This document shows positions 5,457 to 5,494 of a DNA stretch of 5,494 nt, one piece after another. Source of the stretch: Leptofilum sp965368765 (GTDB lineage: Bacteria > Chloroflexota > Anaerolineae > Promineifilales > Promineifilaceae). Numbering within the stretch: position 1 is the stretch's first letter; every line of letters starts with the position of its first letter. Location of the stretch: contig CBDUOF010000392.1 in assembly GCA_965368765.1 (NCBI GenBank), forward strand, positions 1 through 5,494, given 5' to 3'. The notes under the pieces were generated by a model, which was given only the letters and a program-made list of their open reading frames with translations, was not told the DNA's origin and ran no database searches. Both the position numbers and the translations under genes were made by a program.

Positions 5457-5494
5457 ATGAGTAATAACAATAAACCATTACGGCCGTTTTTCAT
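5457..5494 (+). CDS. Start of an unidentified gene, cut by the window edge
   Basis: ATG at 5457 is preceded by AAGGAA (5445-5450) at an ideal 6-base spacing and by a good promoter. The 12 complete codons read MSNNNKPLRPFF and the frame stays open to the edge. The octamer ACGGCCGT falls inside codons 8-11 (Leu-Arg-Pro-Phe). The product cannot be recognised from so few residues. The dense repeats around its promoter suggest a regulated gene. Confidence 0.68.
   Translation, partial: MSNNNKPLRPFF

Larger units (their letters stand above)
374..5487. repeat. Dispersed highly iterated palindrome ACGGCCGT (12 copies)
   Basis: Exact copies start at 374, 400, 1248, 1362, 1811, 3060, 3569, 4400, 4636, 5094, 5271 and 5480. 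Five are outside genes and seven are in coding sequence (counting the partial gene at 5457), in all three codon phases. Three near-copies read ACGGCCGA (2827, 4078, 5149). All five intergenic copies carry TTT on one side (AAA at 374, reading outward on the other strand), and 400, 1248, 1362 and 5271 read ACGGCCGTTTC. The span given covers the first to last copy. Confidence 0.9.

Overview
The window looks like bacterial chromosome of roughly 50% GC, with all genes on the + strand. No rRNA, tRNA, mobile element or CRISPR array is visible. The gene content would fit a Chloroflexota (Anaerolineae-like) bacterium: a CCG-domain iron-sulfur protein, a jelly-roll lipoprotein, a fused 2-oxoacid dehydrogenase E1 and its E2. 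That assignment is an inference from protein style, not a demonstrated match.

Layout. Bases 2-337 hold the C-terminal 111 residues of a CCG-domain (HdrB/GlpC/LutA-like) iron-sulfur oxidoreductase, followed by a strong hairpin at 372-409. Bases 492-1127 encode a 211-residue lipoprotein with one predicted jelly-roll domain. After a 283-base intergenic region with possible regulatory palindromes come two genes that form the core of a 2-oxoacid dehydrogenase complex. The first (1411-3855) is a single-chain E1 with the alpha and beta subunits fused. The second (3934-5202) is a lipoyl-bearing E2 acyltransferase. They are separated by 78 bases carrying a GTAATT repeat cluster. A textbook intrinsic terminator (5233-5266) closes the pair. 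An AT-rich control region with a near-consensus sigma70-type promoter (5363-5391) then leads into the first 12 codons of another gene (5457 to the window edge).

How the genes work together. E1 would decarboxylate a 2-oxoacid (pyruvate or a branched-chain 2-oxoacid) on thiamine diphosphate and pass the acyl group to the lipoyl lysine of E2. E2 would transfer it to CoA. The E3 dihydrolipoamide dehydrogenase needed to reoxidise the lipoyl group is not in the window, so it must be encoded elsewhere.

The most unusual signal is not a gene. The palindrome ACGGCCGT occurs 12 times in 5494 bases, where about 0.1 copy would be expected by chance. It appears both between genes and inside coding regions in all three reading frames. 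It behaves like a lineage-specific highly iterated palindrome, analogous to cyanobacterial HIP1, and intergenic copies carry a preferred TTT flank and help build hairpins.
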